Assembly (NCBI GenBank): GCA_040878325.1
Contig: JBBDMM010000001.1
Location: 1 to 64,000 of the forward strand
DNA length: 64,000 nt
Origin: Acidimicrobiia bacterium
GTDB lineage: Bacteria; Actinomycetota; Acidimicrobiia; Spongiisociales; UBA11373
Reading direction: 5' to 3'
Shown here: positions 52,067 to 60,888 of the stretch, in pieces
How positions within the stretch are numbered: the stretch's first letter is position 1
How the letters are laid out: each line of letters opens with the position of its first letter
The notes under the pieces: generated by a model
The model's input: the letters and a program-made list of their open reading frames with translations, nothing else
What the model was told of the DNA's origin: nothing
Database searches by the model: none
Position numbers and translations under genes: made by a program

Positions 52067-53856
52067 CAGCCGGTGTCCGCTTCCTCCTCTAGCGCTCGTT
52101 TCACCTCCGGGAGGAGATCGATCCCCAACTCCGCCAACTGGACCCCCGCCACCGGGCCCGGAGACCCCGTGAGCGGATCCGTGCCGGTCTGAGTCTTCGG
52201 GAAGGGAATCACCTCACGGATGTTCGGCTCGTTCTGGAGGATGGCGACCAGCCGATCGATCCCCACCGCAAAGCCGGCGTGCGGAGGGGTGCCGTAGCGC
52301 AGGGCGCGCATGAACCAGCCGAACCGCGACTCGGCCTCCTGGTCGGAGATTCCGAGGATGTCGAACACGGTCTTCTGGGTGCGGGGGTCGTGGATACGCT
52401 CGCTCCCCGATCCGAGTTCGCTGCCGTTGAGCACCAGGTCATAGGCCCGCGACAGCGCGGTCTCGGGGTGATCGCGCATTTCGGCCACGTCGTAGGGCGC
52501 GGTGAATGGGTGGTGCTCCGGCATCAATTCGCCATTCGGCCCCACGGCGAACACGGGAAAGTCGACCACCCACAGCAGGGCAAGGTCGTCGTGACCGCGC
52601 GGCTTGCCGAGGTCCAGGCGCAGGGAACCGAGCACCGACTGCACCACCTTGGTCTGATCGGCGACCACCAGAAGGGTGTCGCCCGGGACGGCCCCGAAGG
52701 CGGCAACCAGGCCCTCCTGCTCGGCCGCGGACAGGAACTTCGCCACCGGTGACCGGAGGGTTCCGTCCGCTTCCACCACCAGCCACACGAGCCCTTTGGC
52801 CCCGAGCGCCACGGCCCGCTCGACCAGCGCATCGAACCCGCTGCGGGATAGGTCCTGCTTGCCGGCACCGATCCCGGCCACGGTCCCCCCGACGGCCAGG
52901 GCGCCGGCGAACGCCTTGAACTCGGTGCCGGCGAAGAGCCCGCTGAGATCCACGATCTCGATCCCGAACCTGGTGTCGGGTTTGTCGGTGCCGTAACGGG
53001 CCATTGCCTCGTGCCAGGTGAGCCGGGGGAAGGGCTGCGCCAGTTCGATTCCGCGGAGTGACAGGGCGACCGCAGCCAGCACCGGTTCGAGGGAAGCGAA
53101 CACTTCCTCTCTACGCCAGAACGAGCCCTCGATGTCGAGCTGGGTGAACTCGATCTGCCGATCCGACCTGAAGTCCTCATCTCGATAGCACCGGGCGATC
53201 TGGTAATACCGCTCGACCCCGCCGACCATCAGCAACTGCTTGAACAGCTGGGGCGATTGCGGCAGTGCATAGAAGGAGCCTTGTCGAAGTCGGCTGGGGA
53301 CCAGGAAGTCGCGAGCGCCTTCCGGCGTCGACTTCACCAGGGTCGGCGTCTCCACCTCGAGAAAGCCCTGGGCAGCCATTGTCGACCGCATCGCGTGGAT
53401 CGCCTTGGAACGCGCCACCAGGTTCGCCGCCATCCTCGGCCGCCGCAGGTCGAGGTAGCGGAACTCGAGGCGGCGGGTCTCGTCCACTTCCGACCGGTCA
53501 TCGATCTGGAATGGCAGCGGGTCGGACGGCGAGAGCACCTCGACCAGGGCGGCGGCCACTTCGACGTCTCCGGTGGGGAGATCATTGTTCGCAGTGCCAT
53601 CGGGGCGTGCCCGCACCAGGCCCGTGACGCTGATGCAGTATTCGGCGCGGAGAGAATCCGCGACCGCTGCGGTTGCGTCGTCGGCATCGGGATCGATCAC
53701 GACCTGCACCACTCCTGATGCATCGCGCAGGTCGAGGAACAGCACGCCGCCGTGGTCCCGGCGAGTTGCCACCCAACCGGCGAGCCGCACCTCGCGGCCC
53801 GAGTCGCCCGCCCTGAGCTCCCCGGCGCGAGCCGTCCTCAGCGGTTGGTCAGCCAC
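52066..53856 (-). CDS. aspS: Aspartyl-tRNA synthetase, bacterial type
   Basis: A 596-aa class II enzyme: N-terminal OB fold (LAGWVATRRDHGGVLFLDLRD), motif 2 (YYQIARCYRDEDFRSDRQ), GAD insertion domain in the middle, and motif 3 (GFAVGIDRLVAIL). Whether it is discriminating or also charges tRNA-Asn depends on gatCAB elsewhere. Its start lies 19 bases inside the hisS 3' end. Confidence 0.97.
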   Translation of the reverse strand: MADQPLRTARAGELRAGDSGREVRLAGWVATRRDHGGVLFLDLRDASGVVQVVIDPDADDATAAVADSLRAEYCISVTGLVRARPDGTANNDLPTGDVEVAAALVEVLSPSDPLPFQIDDRSEVDETRRLEFRYLDLRRPRMAANLVARSKAIHAMRSTMAAQGFLEVETPTLVKSTPEGARDFLVPSRLRQGSFYALPQSPQLFKQLLMVGGVERYYQIARCYRDEDFRSDRQIEFTQLDIEGSFWRREEVFASLEPVLAAVALSLRGIELAQPFPRLTWHEAMARYGTDKPDTRFGIEIVDLSGLFAGTEFKAFAGALAVGGTVAGIGAGKQDLSRSGFDALVERAVALGAKGLVWLVVEADGTLRSPVAKFLSAAEQEGLVAAFGAVPGDTLLVVADQTKVVQSVLGSLRLDLGKPRGHDDLALLWVVDFPVFAVGPNGELMPEHHPFTAPYDVAEMRDHPETALSRAYDLVLNGSELGSGSERIHDPRTQKTVFDILGISDQEAESRFGWFMRALRYGTPPHAGFAVGIDRLVAILQNEPNIREVIPFPKTQTGTDPLTGSPGPVAGVQLAELGIDLLPEVKRALEEEADTG

Positions 53857-55067
53857 CCGGCCACCTCCTCGATCGGGACGCGGGCATCCTCACCGGTCAC
53901 CAGCCGCTTCACGGTCACCTCGCCACCCTCCCATTCGTCTCCGACCACCGCCACCGCAAACGCACCCGCACGGTCGGCGGCCTTGAACTGGCCCCGGAGA
54001 GAGCGACCTGGGGTCGGATCCCAGTCGACCCGCATTCCGTCGCCCCGCAGCCGGGCGACCCAACGTCGGGCGTCGTCGCGGCGCCCGACGTCGGCCACCG
54101 CCACGAACAGGTCGAGACGGGAGGCCTCGACCGCCGGCATTGCCTGGACGATTCGATCACACCCCAACGCGACACCCACTGCGGGCACCTCGCGACCGCT
54201 GCCGATCAACTTTGCGAGGGGGTCGTAACGTCCGCCCCCGCCGAGCGCATCCTGCGCCGCCTCGAAGGAAGACGAGAAGAACTCGAAGACAGTGCGGTTG
54301 TAGTAGTCCAGCCCCCGGACGAGGCGCGGTGCGATTTCGTACGGGACTCCGATTGCATCGAGGCCGGCACGCACGGCCGTGAAGTGTTCCCGGGCGCCGT
54401 CACCGAGATGGTCGAGGGGAACAGGGGCGTCGGCGACCACCGCGGTGTCTGCCTTTGAATCGAGCACCCGCAGCGGGTTCGTCTCGATGCGACGCTGCGC
54501 ATCCGACGAGAGATCGGCTTCACGGGACCGCAGGAACTCCTGGAGGAGACGGCGATACGCGCTCCGATCGGGAGCGTCGCCGATCGAGTTGAGCCTCAGG
54601 GTGACCCCGGCCACCCCGACCTCGTCGAGCAGGCGGGAGGAGAACTCGATCACCTCGACGTCGGCCTCGGGTGACGCCTCTCCCAGGTACTCCAGGTCGA
54701 CCTGGTAGAACTGTCGACGCCTGCCCTTCTGGGGCTGTTCGTAACGGAACATCGGCCCGCTAGATGCGAACTTCGCCGAACCCTGTCCCCCGGCCTCGAG
54801 AAAGGCGCGGACCATGCTCGCGGTCAGTTCCGGGCGCAGGGTCACCGAACGGCCGCCACGGTCCTCGAAGGTGTACATCTGCTTCTCGACGACTTCGGTG
54901 GCCTCGCCGACCCCGCGGGCGAACAGCTCAGTCGACTCCATCACCGGAAGCAGCACCAGGTCGTACCCGTAGCGTTCGGCGAGGGAGTCGAAGGCGCGCA
55001 GCAACGACCGCCACCGAGCCGATTCGGGCGGAAGGATGTCGTCGGTGCCCTTGAGTCGCGGAATCAA
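53838..55067 (-). CDS. hisS: Histidyl-tRNA synthetase
   Basis: A 409-aa class II enzyme. PRLKGTDDILPPESARW, TELFARGVGEATEVVEKQMY, VTLRPELTASMVRA, RGLDYYNRTVFEF, and a C-terminal anticodon domain are diagnostic. The start is TTG at 55067, overlapping the TGA of the upstream hydrolase gene (TTGA); no ATG exists near the conserved start. Translation is probably coupled. Confidence 0.96.
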   Translation of the reverse strand: MIPRLKGTDDILPPESARWRSLLRAFDSLAERYGYDLVLLPVMESTELFARGVGEATEVVEKQMYTFEDRGGRSVTLRPELTASMVRAFLEAGGQGSAKFASSGPMFRYEQPQKGRRRQFYQVDLEYLGEASPEADVEVIEFSSRLLDEVGVAGVTLRLNSIGDAPDRSAYRRLLQEFLRSREADLSSDAQRRIETNPLRVLDSKADTAVVADAPVPLDHLGDGAREHFTAVRAGLDAIGVPYEIAPRLVRGLDYYNRTVFEFFSSSFEAAQDALGGGGRYDPLAKLIGSGREVPAVGVALGCDRIVQAMPAVEASRLDLFVAVADVGRRDDARRWVARLRGDGMRVDWDPTPGRSLRGQFKAADRAGAFAVAVVGDEWEGGEVTVKRLVTGEDARVPIEEVAGWLTNR

Positions 55068-55711
55068 CGGAATCTCTCGAGGAAGGGATTGGTCTCGAGC
55101 TCCCGGGCAAGGGTAGTTGTAGGCCCATGCCCAGGAAACACGGCGGTGCCGGCGGGCAGCGGGACCACCCGCTCCGCCATCGATCGCATCAGTGCACCGT
55201 GGTCGCCTCCGGGCAGGTCGGTCCTGCCGATCGAGCCTGCGAACAACTGGTCCCCGCTGAAGAGAGCACCTTCCTCCGGAACCCAGAAGCAGCAATGCCC
55301 CGGCGTATGCCCCGGAGTGTGGAGGACAGTGAGGGCGATCCCGGCGAGGTCGAGGGTCTGACCGTCCTCCAGATGCTCGTATCGCTCCGGCTGCTCGTAA
55401 TCGCCCGGCGGAGCCGTCCCCCACAGGGTCTCGAGCTGACGACGCGGATCGGCCGCCAGCCACTCGTCGTCGGGATGCAGATAGACGGACAACGCGAAGG
55501 ACTTCGCGACAGACCCCGCACCCCCGAGGTGGTCGACATGCCCGTGCGTGAGCACAAGGGCGGCGGGGATCAGCTCATGACGCGCCAGGAGGTCGACGAC
55601 CCCGGCGCCATCCGGAGGGGCGTCCACCACCACCGCCGGCCCCCCGGCCTCCCGAGCGATCACCCAGCAGTTGGTCCCCGCCAGCCACAGCACCGACGAG
55701 TCGATGAGCAT
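55064..55711 (-). CDS. Metallo-beta-lactamase-fold hydrolase (glyoxalase II-like)
   Basis: A 215-aa enzyme with the metal motif THGHVDHLGG (about 59-68), HTPGHTPGHCCF, SGDQLF and FPGHGPTT. This short form, coupled to hisS, is common in Actinobacteria and usually named hydroxyacylglutathione hydrolase-like; the real substrate is not known. ATG at 55711 has no Shine-Dalgarno but TATCTT lies 7 bases upstream (55719-55724), so leaderless expression is likely. Confidence 0.9.
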   Translation of the reverse strand: MLIDSSVLWLAGTNCWVIAREAGGPAVVVDAPPDGAGVVDLLARHELIPAALVLTHGHVDHLGGAGSVAKSFALSVYLHPDDEWLAADPRRQLETLWGTAPPGDYEQPERYEHLEDGQTLDLAGIALTVLHTPGHTPGHCCFWVPEEGALFSGDQLFAGSIGRTDLPGGDHGALMRSMAERVVPLPAGTAVFPGHGPTTTLARELETNPFLERFR

Positions 55712-55724
55712 GGGGAGGAAGATA

Positions 55725-55778
55725 GGACACCACCAGCCACCAGCCGAACATTCCTCTTGCTGGTGGCTGGTGGCTCTG
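55725..55778. terminator. Inverted CCACCAGCC repeat between minor-pilin module A and the hydrolase gene
   Basis: CACCACCAGCCACCAGCC and GCTGGTGGCTGGTGG are separated by 13 bases and form a hairpin of about 15 bp built from a tandem 7-8-bp unit. It lies just after the PilX-like stop (55786) and just before the hydrolase -10 box. Confidence 0.65.
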
Positions 55779-55785
55779 GACTGTC

Positions 55786-57168
55786 TTAGATCTCCACCCA
55801 GCTGGTGGCCGTCAGCAGTTCGACCGTCGCGCCCAGCTCGGTCTCCACCGGACCGTCGTTGTCCACGGTGACGTTGCCGCCGACCCGCGACATCGTCACC
55901 AGGTTGCCCGAGTCGCACGCTGATGCGGCGAGAAACCCGCCGCCGCTGACCACGGCAGTACCCGAGATGTCGATCTGCTCATGAGCCGCGGTGAGACCCG
56001 ACATGGTTGGGCTCCCGCTGATATCGATGTCGCGCCCGGCGATGAATTGCAGATTGCCGGCCCCGGGGAACGGGATCATCTTCGGGCTTCCGGCGATGTC
56101 GATGTCGCCGCCCACAAGACTGCCGCAGACCCCGCGAGCCTCGGTGATGACCGTGGTCTTCCACGGGATCAAGGTCGATCCCGGGCTCGAGACGATGGTG
56201 GCGGTGCCTTCGAACACATAGAAGACCCCGTCGTTCGAGCCGGTGCTTTCGTACTTCCAGGTCGCCCAGTCATCCGAGTCGCAGCAACCCATGAAGCGCC
56301 ATCCGAGGTAGGGCGAGCCCCCGGCGTCGGCTGCCAGTGTCTGGCCGGTGCAGGGCACGTTGGCGGCAGTGTTCCCGTACGCCGGATGGGCCGGCCCGGC
56401 CCGGACCTTGCCGTCGGGGCATAGGTCGTAGAAAGAGTCGTCCCAATGGTTGCGCGGGTGGACCAGGGGGATGAACTCCAGCGGCTGGGCTCCCGGCGCC
56501 GGGCACCCGGGGTCTTGTGACACCCCGCCGGTGACCTGGGCCCCGCCCGACGCCGACAGGCATCCATCCACTTCGGTGCTCCCGCCCACATCGAGGTATC
56601 CGTTGGCGTGGATGCCGACGGCGGCCCCCGTCAGGAACGTCGGGTTGCCGCGCAACTCCAGGTCATCGTCAGAGAGGAACGCAAAATGGGTGGTCCACGT
56701 GGTGTTGTACGAGATCAGCTCGTAATCGATCCGCACGACCCGAACCCGACGGTTCTCCGCATCGCGGCTCGGGGCAAACCCGGCCGAGTACAGGAAAGCG
56801 CTGTTGGACGGCTTCACGATGACGAACTCGCCGTCGGGCGTTCCCACCACGTCCTCTACGGGGCGGGCGTCGGCCGCCGCCACCACCCACGTCTTCTCGT
56901 GGCCGGTGCCGGCCAGGCCTTCGGTTGCCAACTCGCCGGTGTGATAGCCGTCATCGGCTTCAACGGTTGCCAGCCCCACACTGAGACCCGACTCGGCCGT
57001 GGCCAGCGCTTGCTCCCAGAGGGCATCGCCACTGGTGTTGCCGTACTGGGCCACGCCGCGGGCGAACACCACCGATGACATCAGCACCATCGCCGAGCCC
57101 AGCATCACGACCGCGAACATCGCCATTCCCCGGTCCTCCGCTGCGAGTGATCTCAATGACTTCTTCAT
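55786..57168 (-). CDS. PilX-like pilus tip protein, module A
   Basis: A 460-aa protein. The N terminus has a prepilin-like G-MAMFAVVMLGSAMVLMSSVVF helix without Glu at +5, as in PilX/GspK. A large outer domain follows with repeated IxGSP/RGNP strands (DLELRGNPTF, DIDIAGSPKM, DIDISGSPTM) suggesting a beta-helix, and conserved Cys in DLCPDGKVRAGPAHP and GCCDSDDWATW. It aligns end to end with the module B protein at 58376-59797. Probably sits at the pilus tip and contacts surfaces or partners; the ligand is unknown. Overlaps the PilW-like gene by 4 bases. Confidence 0.75.
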   Translation of the reverse strand: MKKSLRSLAAEDRGMAMFAVVMLGSAMVLMSSVVFARGVAQYGNTSGDALWEQALATAESGLSVGLATVEADDGYHTGELATEGLAGTGHEKTWVVAAADARPVEDVVGTPDGEFVIVKPSNSAFLYSAGFAPSRDAENRRVRVVRIDYELISYNTTWTTHFAFLSDDDLELRGNPTFLTGAAVGIHANGYLDVGGSTEVDGCLSASGGAQVTGGVSQDPGCPAPGAQPLEFIPLVHPRNHWDDSFYDLCPDGKVRAGPAHPAYGNTAANVPCTGQTLAADAGGSPYLGWRFMGCCDSDDWATWKYESTGSNDGVFYVFEGTATIVSSPGSTLIPWKTTVITEARGVCGSLVGGDIDIAGSPKMIPFPGAGNLQFIAGRDIDISGSPTMSGLTAAHEQIDISGTAVVSGGGFLAASACDSGNLVTMSRVGGNVTVDNDGPVETELGATVELLTATSWVEI

Positions 57169-57680
57169 GCGTTCCTCACGTGTATTCGTAACCCGATACT
57201 TCTCGTGCCGGACTCCCCCGCGACGGTGACGACGTGGGCCCTCAGCTGGATACCGATCTCGGTGATGTCCTCCAGGGTCGGTGAGTCGTAGCCGAAATAG
57301 CTCTCGCCGTAGACCAGATTCGAGGCGAGCACGCCGAATTCGCCGCCGTCGGTGGTACGGGTGAGTTCTCCGTCGTCGGTGACCGCCCAGGTGATCGCCT
57401 CCCCGATGTCCTGAAAGTCGTCGTCGTCGTCATCCACCCAGACGGTGACCGACACGGTCTCGGCGCCGAGCACACTCTCCGCGCTGCGAAGATCGCGCCC
57501 GATGACGCTCTTGGCGATGCGCAGATCCTGCATCGCCTGGTCGTCACCCCCGTGGAGTGAGGTGGCTGCCCCGGCAGTGTGCATCCAGGTGACCATCGCC
57601 GCACTCATCAGTGCGGTCACGAACATCGCCACCCCGAGTTCCACGATCGATGTACCCGAGTCACTCTTGAGTCGGTTCAT
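57165..57680 (-). CDS. PilW-like minor pilin, module A
   Basis: A 171-aa prepilin with leader MNRLKSDSG before TSIVELGVAMFVTALMSAAM (Glu +5). The outer part has an acidic stretch (VDDDDDDFQDIG). ATG at 57680 gives a normal 9-residue leader; it overlaps the PilV-like stop by 4 bases. Minor pilins prime assembly. Confidence 0.8.
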   Translation of the reverse strand: MNRLKSDSGTSIVELGVAMFVTALMSAAMVTWMHTAGAATSLHGGDDQAMQDLRIAKSVIGRDLRSAESVLGAETVSVTVWVDDDDDDFQDIGEAITWAVTDDGELTRTTDGGEFGVLASNLVYGESYFGYDSPTLEDITEIGIQLRAHVVTVAGESGTRSIGLRIHVRNA

Positions 57681-58174
57681 CTCGTCGATGCCTCTGAGAT
57701 CAGGGTGCTGTTGCGGTGATACGACACGACGCCGTCGAGGTTCCATTCGACGATGACGAGGAATCGGCGTATGCCACCTCCGGCGTCACTCACATAACGC
57801 CAGATGGTGAAGGATTGGCCATCGATCGTCTCTATCTCCTTGGGCGAGATCCAACCGTCATCGTCGACGACGAGCAACTCGTCCGCTTCCAGATCGGCTT
57901 CGCTGGCGAGGAGGACTCCCTCGGTCTGGTCCATCGCCGGCGCGCCCGAGGCCAGAGCCGTCATGGCGACGCCGTCCCATGTCAGCGAGCGGGCGTACTC
58001 GATCTGCTCCACCGCCAGTGCGGTCGCCTCCTGGGCCACATCGTTGTCTTGGGCTCCGTTGAAGGCTCCTCCGAGGGTGGTCCCAAATCCGGCGAAGATC
58101 ACGAGGAGAATCGACGCGGCAACGAGTGCCTCGATGATGCTGAAACCCGAGTCGTGACTAGTTAGTTTACGCAT
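57677..58174 (-). CDS. PilV-like minor pilin, module A
   Basis: A 165-aa prepilin with leader MRKLTSHDSG and helix FSIIEALVAASILLVIFAGF (Glu +5). The outer part includes QIEYARSLTWDGVAMTALASG, which matches module B closely (RIEYALSLTWESIAMSGIDG). First gene of module A. Confidence 0.8.
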   Translation of the reverse strand: MRKLTSHDSGFSIIEALVAASILLVIFAGFGTTLGGAFNGAQDNDVAQEATALAVEQIEYARSLTWDGVAMTALASGAPAMDQTEGVLLASEADLEADELLVVDDDGWISPKEIETIDGQSFTIWRYVSDAGGGIRRFLVIVEWNLDGVVSYHRNSTLISEASTR

Positions 58175-58375
58175 TACTCTTAGTAGCGTTATCGACCACT
58201 ACGGGTGGCATACTTGAACGCTATTCCCCAGGGCTCGCGCCAGGGCAGGGTGGCCTCGCGCCAGATGGGGATGGGGCCTCGATGATCGTGAAGCCCTGGG
58301 TAGCCCTGTCGGCTGTCGCCGCGTGCTTGAGTGAGCCTCGTTCCGTCGAACCGGCGTCGTGGCCACCCAGGCTGG
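58175..58375. other. Gap between the two minor-pilin modules, with a possible pilin remnant
   Basis: 201 bp without an intact gene. One minus-strand frame reads ATADRATQGFTIIEAPSP (GFTIIEA at 58275-58295) and stops at 58221, resembling a cut-off prepilin N terminus. This may be a relic or chance. A module A promoter must lie here but no clear -35/-10 pair was found. Confidence 0.4.
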
Positions 58376-59797
58376 CTAGAGCTCGTCCCAATCGACCAGG
58401 CGCACGTACCCAGGGCCGTCATCGGTCGTCAAGCCGGTGTCCATGGCGCCATCGAGGTTGACGGTCGGATTGCCCGAGATCTCGGTGTCGTGGATGTTCG
58501 AGTTCGGCGAGTCGCAGGCCGCTTCGGCGATGAATCCGCCCTCGACCTGGGGATTGCCGTTGATCTTGATCTGCTCATGGGCGGCGACGACCCCGGGAAG
58601 CTCGAGCCTGCCGGTGCCCGACCATTCCACGTCACGGCCGGCGATGACGACCATGGTGTTGTCGGCATGGGCCGAGCCTGCCGTGTAGGGGGCCAGCACG
58701 GCGCTGCCGGAGATGTACAGGTCACCCGCGACCACCGAGTCACACGAGCCCCGCGCGCCGACGATCATCAGGACGCGCCACGGGTTGCCGTTCGTGCCCG
58801 GGCGGTTGGGCACCCGGACGGTCCCCTCGTGGAAGAAGTACGCACCGTCGTTCTTGGTGTTCGTGTCGTAGAGCCACTTCGCCCACTCCTTCGAGTCGCA
58901 ACACCCTTCGAACTTCCACCCGCGATAGGGAGAGGACGCATCCTGGTCCAGCACCTGCCCGGTGCAGGGCTCCGAGCCCACGGATGCATAGAGGGTCGGA
59001 TGTGCCGGCCCCGCCCGAACCTTGCCGTCGGGACACATGTCGTACTCCGACAAGTGCCAGTGGTCGATCGGGATGACCTCGGGGACGATCTCGACGGGCT
59101 GCTGGAAGCGGGTGCCCGCCGGCGGGCACGATGAGTGCATCTTCAGGTTTCCGCTCGCGGTGCCGCCATCCGACGCGGTCAGGCAGCCGTCCTTGAAGTC
59201 GGGGTTGCCGGAGACGTCGACCGAACCGTTGGAGTGCGCCGATGCCGCCGCGCCGTGGAAGGTCGGGTTCCCCGAGATCTTGAGGTCGTCGTTGGTGAGG
59301 AACGCCCAGGTCAGCTGCCAGGACGTCACGGTGATGCCGCCCTCCCAGGTGGCGCGGATGACCCTGACCCGCGGATTCGCGGCGTCACGCTCGGGGCAGA
59401 ACCCGATGGCGTAGACGATCGCCGAGTCGACCGGCCTGATGAACGCTCCCTCCCCTTCGGGGGTCGAGATGAGGTCTTCGCCCTCGACGGCCAACGCCGC
59501 CTCGCGGGCCCACGCCCGCTCGTCGCCACTGCCTACGAGGCTCGCCGGCAGGGCCTCGCCGGTGGTGAACGTCTCGTCGGCTTCGAGTTGTGCCAGCCCC
59601 CATCCCAACGCGCTGTCGGCGGTGGCAAGCGACTGCTCCCAGCACTCGTCGGCGGCGGTGTTGCCGAACTGGGCGATCCCGCGTGTGAGCATGACCGACA
59701 TGAGAACGGCAAGCGTGGCGCCGAGAATTGCCACGAGGGCGAGAGCCGCCCCGCGATCGTCGGCGAAGACGCGTCGAGCGGTCGGCGTTCTCATCAA
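58376..59797 (-). CDS. PilX-like pilus tip protein, module B
   Basis: A 473-aa paralogue of the module A protein. N terminus RVFADDRG-AALALVAILGATLAVLMS lacks Glu +5. Shared landmarks: DLKISGNPTFHGAAASAHSNG, VDVSGNPDFKDGCLTASDG, DMCPDGKVRAGPAHP, GCCDSKEWAKWLYDTN, VAAHEQIKINGNP, EAACDSPN. The many I-x-G-N-P turns fit a right-handed beta-helix. Overlaps the PilW-like gene by 4 bases. Confidence 0.75.
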   Translation of the reverse strand: MMRTPTARRVFADDRGAALALVAILGATLAVLMSVMLTRGIAQFGNTAADECWEQSLATADSALGWGLAQLEADETFTTGEALPASLVGSGDERAWAREAALAVEGEDLISTPEGEGAFIRPVDSAIVYAIGFCPERDAANPRVRVIRATWEGGITVTSWQLTWAFLTNDDLKISGNPTFHGAAASAHSNGSVDVSGNPDFKDGCLTASDGGTASGNLKMHSSCPPAGTRFQQPVEIVPEVIPIDHWHLSEYDMCPDGKVRAGPAHPTLYASVGSEPCTGQVLDQDASSPYRGWKFEGCCDSKEWAKWLYDTNTKNDGAYFFHEGTVRVPNRPGTNGNPWRVLMIVGARGSCDSVVAGDLYISGSAVLAPYTAGSAHADNTMVVIAGRDVEWSGTGRLELPGVVAAHEQIKINGNPQVEGGFIAEAACDSPNSNIHDTEISGNPTVNLDGAMDTGLTTDDGPGYVRLVDWDEL

Positions 59798-60312
59798 CCG
59801 CTCCTCAGGTGGATCTCGGTGCTAATGGTCCGCTGCGAGTCGTCGACGTGGGCGACAAGTGTCAAGCGGATCAACGTGATGTCGTCGACGTCGACGTCAT
59901 CGAAGGCGAAACCGCTCTCCGACACCACCAGGCCATCCATGATCAGGATGGACTCCCCGTCGTCCGTCGAGCGGACCAGACTTCCGCCGCTGCCAAAGGT
60001 CCAAGTCACGTGCTCGCCGGCGTCGACGACGAGGTCGGCATCGTCGTCCAGCCACACCGTCACGCTGTTCGATTCGGCACCGACCAGGCCGGCGGCACGA
60101 CGAAGCTCACGGCTCATCACTTCCTTGGTGACGCGGAGGTCTTGAACGGCGATGTCGTCGGATTCATGGACGAGGACCGACTCGGCGCCGGATGCGATCC
60201 AGGTGACAAGACCGACTGCGAGCAGCGAGGTGATGAACATCGATATCCCGAGCTCGACGATCGAGACGCCCGCGTCGGCTCGGTGTCCTGCGAGCACCCT
60301 GGGCGTTGTCAT
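59794..60312 (-). CDS. PilW-like minor pilin, module B
   Basis: A 172-aa prepilin; leader MTTPRVLAGHRADAG, helix VSIVELGISMFITSLLAVGL (Glu +5). Paralogue of the module A gene (both have AVQDLRVTK/AMQDLRIAK, then SRELRRA/GRDLRSA, and VTVWLDDD/VTVWVDDD). ATG at 60312 overlaps the PilV-like stop. Confidence 0.8.
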   Translation of the reverse strand: MTTPRVLAGHRADAGVSIVELGISMFITSLLAVGLVTWIASGAESVLVHESDDIAVQDLRVTKEVMSRELRRAAGLVGAESNSVTVWLDDDADLVVDAGEHVTWTFGSGGSLVRSTDDGESILIMDGLVVSESGFAFDDVDVDDITLIRLTLVAHVDDSQRTISTEIHLRSG

Positions 60313-60800
60313 CGCGTCACCGGCTCGGAGACGAGCACCGAGGTGTTGTGGCTCGACGACATCCCACCCTCGACCCATGTCACCAACACGACCACCCGGC
60401 GAAGCCCGTCGCCGGCGTCCGTGACGTACTGCCATATGGTGTAGCTCGTAGTGTCGACCGTCTCGTTGACGCGCGGCGGGATCAGCCCGGCCGGCAACTC
60501 AACGAGCGACTCGTCGGCCTCCAGACCGGCGTCGGCGGCGAGCAGCTGGTCGCCCCCGAGCATCGGAGCGTCTCCGTCGATCCCTGACATCGCGATCGAC
60601 TCCCACGTCAGCGACAGCGCATACTCGATCCGCTCGGTGCCGATGGCCGTAGCCTCTTGCGCCTGGGCGTTGGTCCGCGAGCCCCGCAGGGTGGAGCCCA
60701 TCATCCCGCCGAATGCCGTCACCAGGATCATCGCCACCACGGTGGCCACGGCGGCGTCGATGAGCGAAAAGCCCTCGTCGTCATGGAAGCCATACCTCAT
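60309..60800 (-). CDS. PilV-like minor pilin, module B
   Basis: A 163-aa prepilin; leader MRYGFHDDEG, helix FSLIDAAVATVVAMILVTAF with Asp instead of Glu at +5. ATG at 60800 gives a normal 10-residue leader; a Met at 60851 would give a longer one. No Shine-Dalgarno is seen for either. First gene of module B, 88 bp after relA in transcription order. Confidence 0.78.
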   Translation of the reverse strand: MRYGFHDDEGFSLIDAAVATVVAMILVTAFGGMMGSTLRGSRTNAQAQEATAIGTERIEYALSLTWESIAMSGIDGDAPMLGGDQLLAADAGLEADESLVELPAGLIPPRVNETVDTTSYTIWQYVTDAGDGLRRVVVLVTWVEGGMSSSHNTSVLVSEPVTR

Positions 60801-60865
60801 ATGACAACTGTCGGTAGGCGTTTCGACCACGTTGAGGAGTATTCTGGCCATCGCCAAAGGACTAG

Positions 60866-60886
60866 TCCGTGCGACGAGCGTCGCCC
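60866..60886 (-). terminator. Candidate relA terminator hairpin
   Basis: GCGACG-CT-CGTCGC (60871-60884) lies 5 bases after the relA stop on the minus strand. The stem is short and no U-run follows, so this is weak. Confidence 0.35.
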
Positions 60887-60888
60887 GG

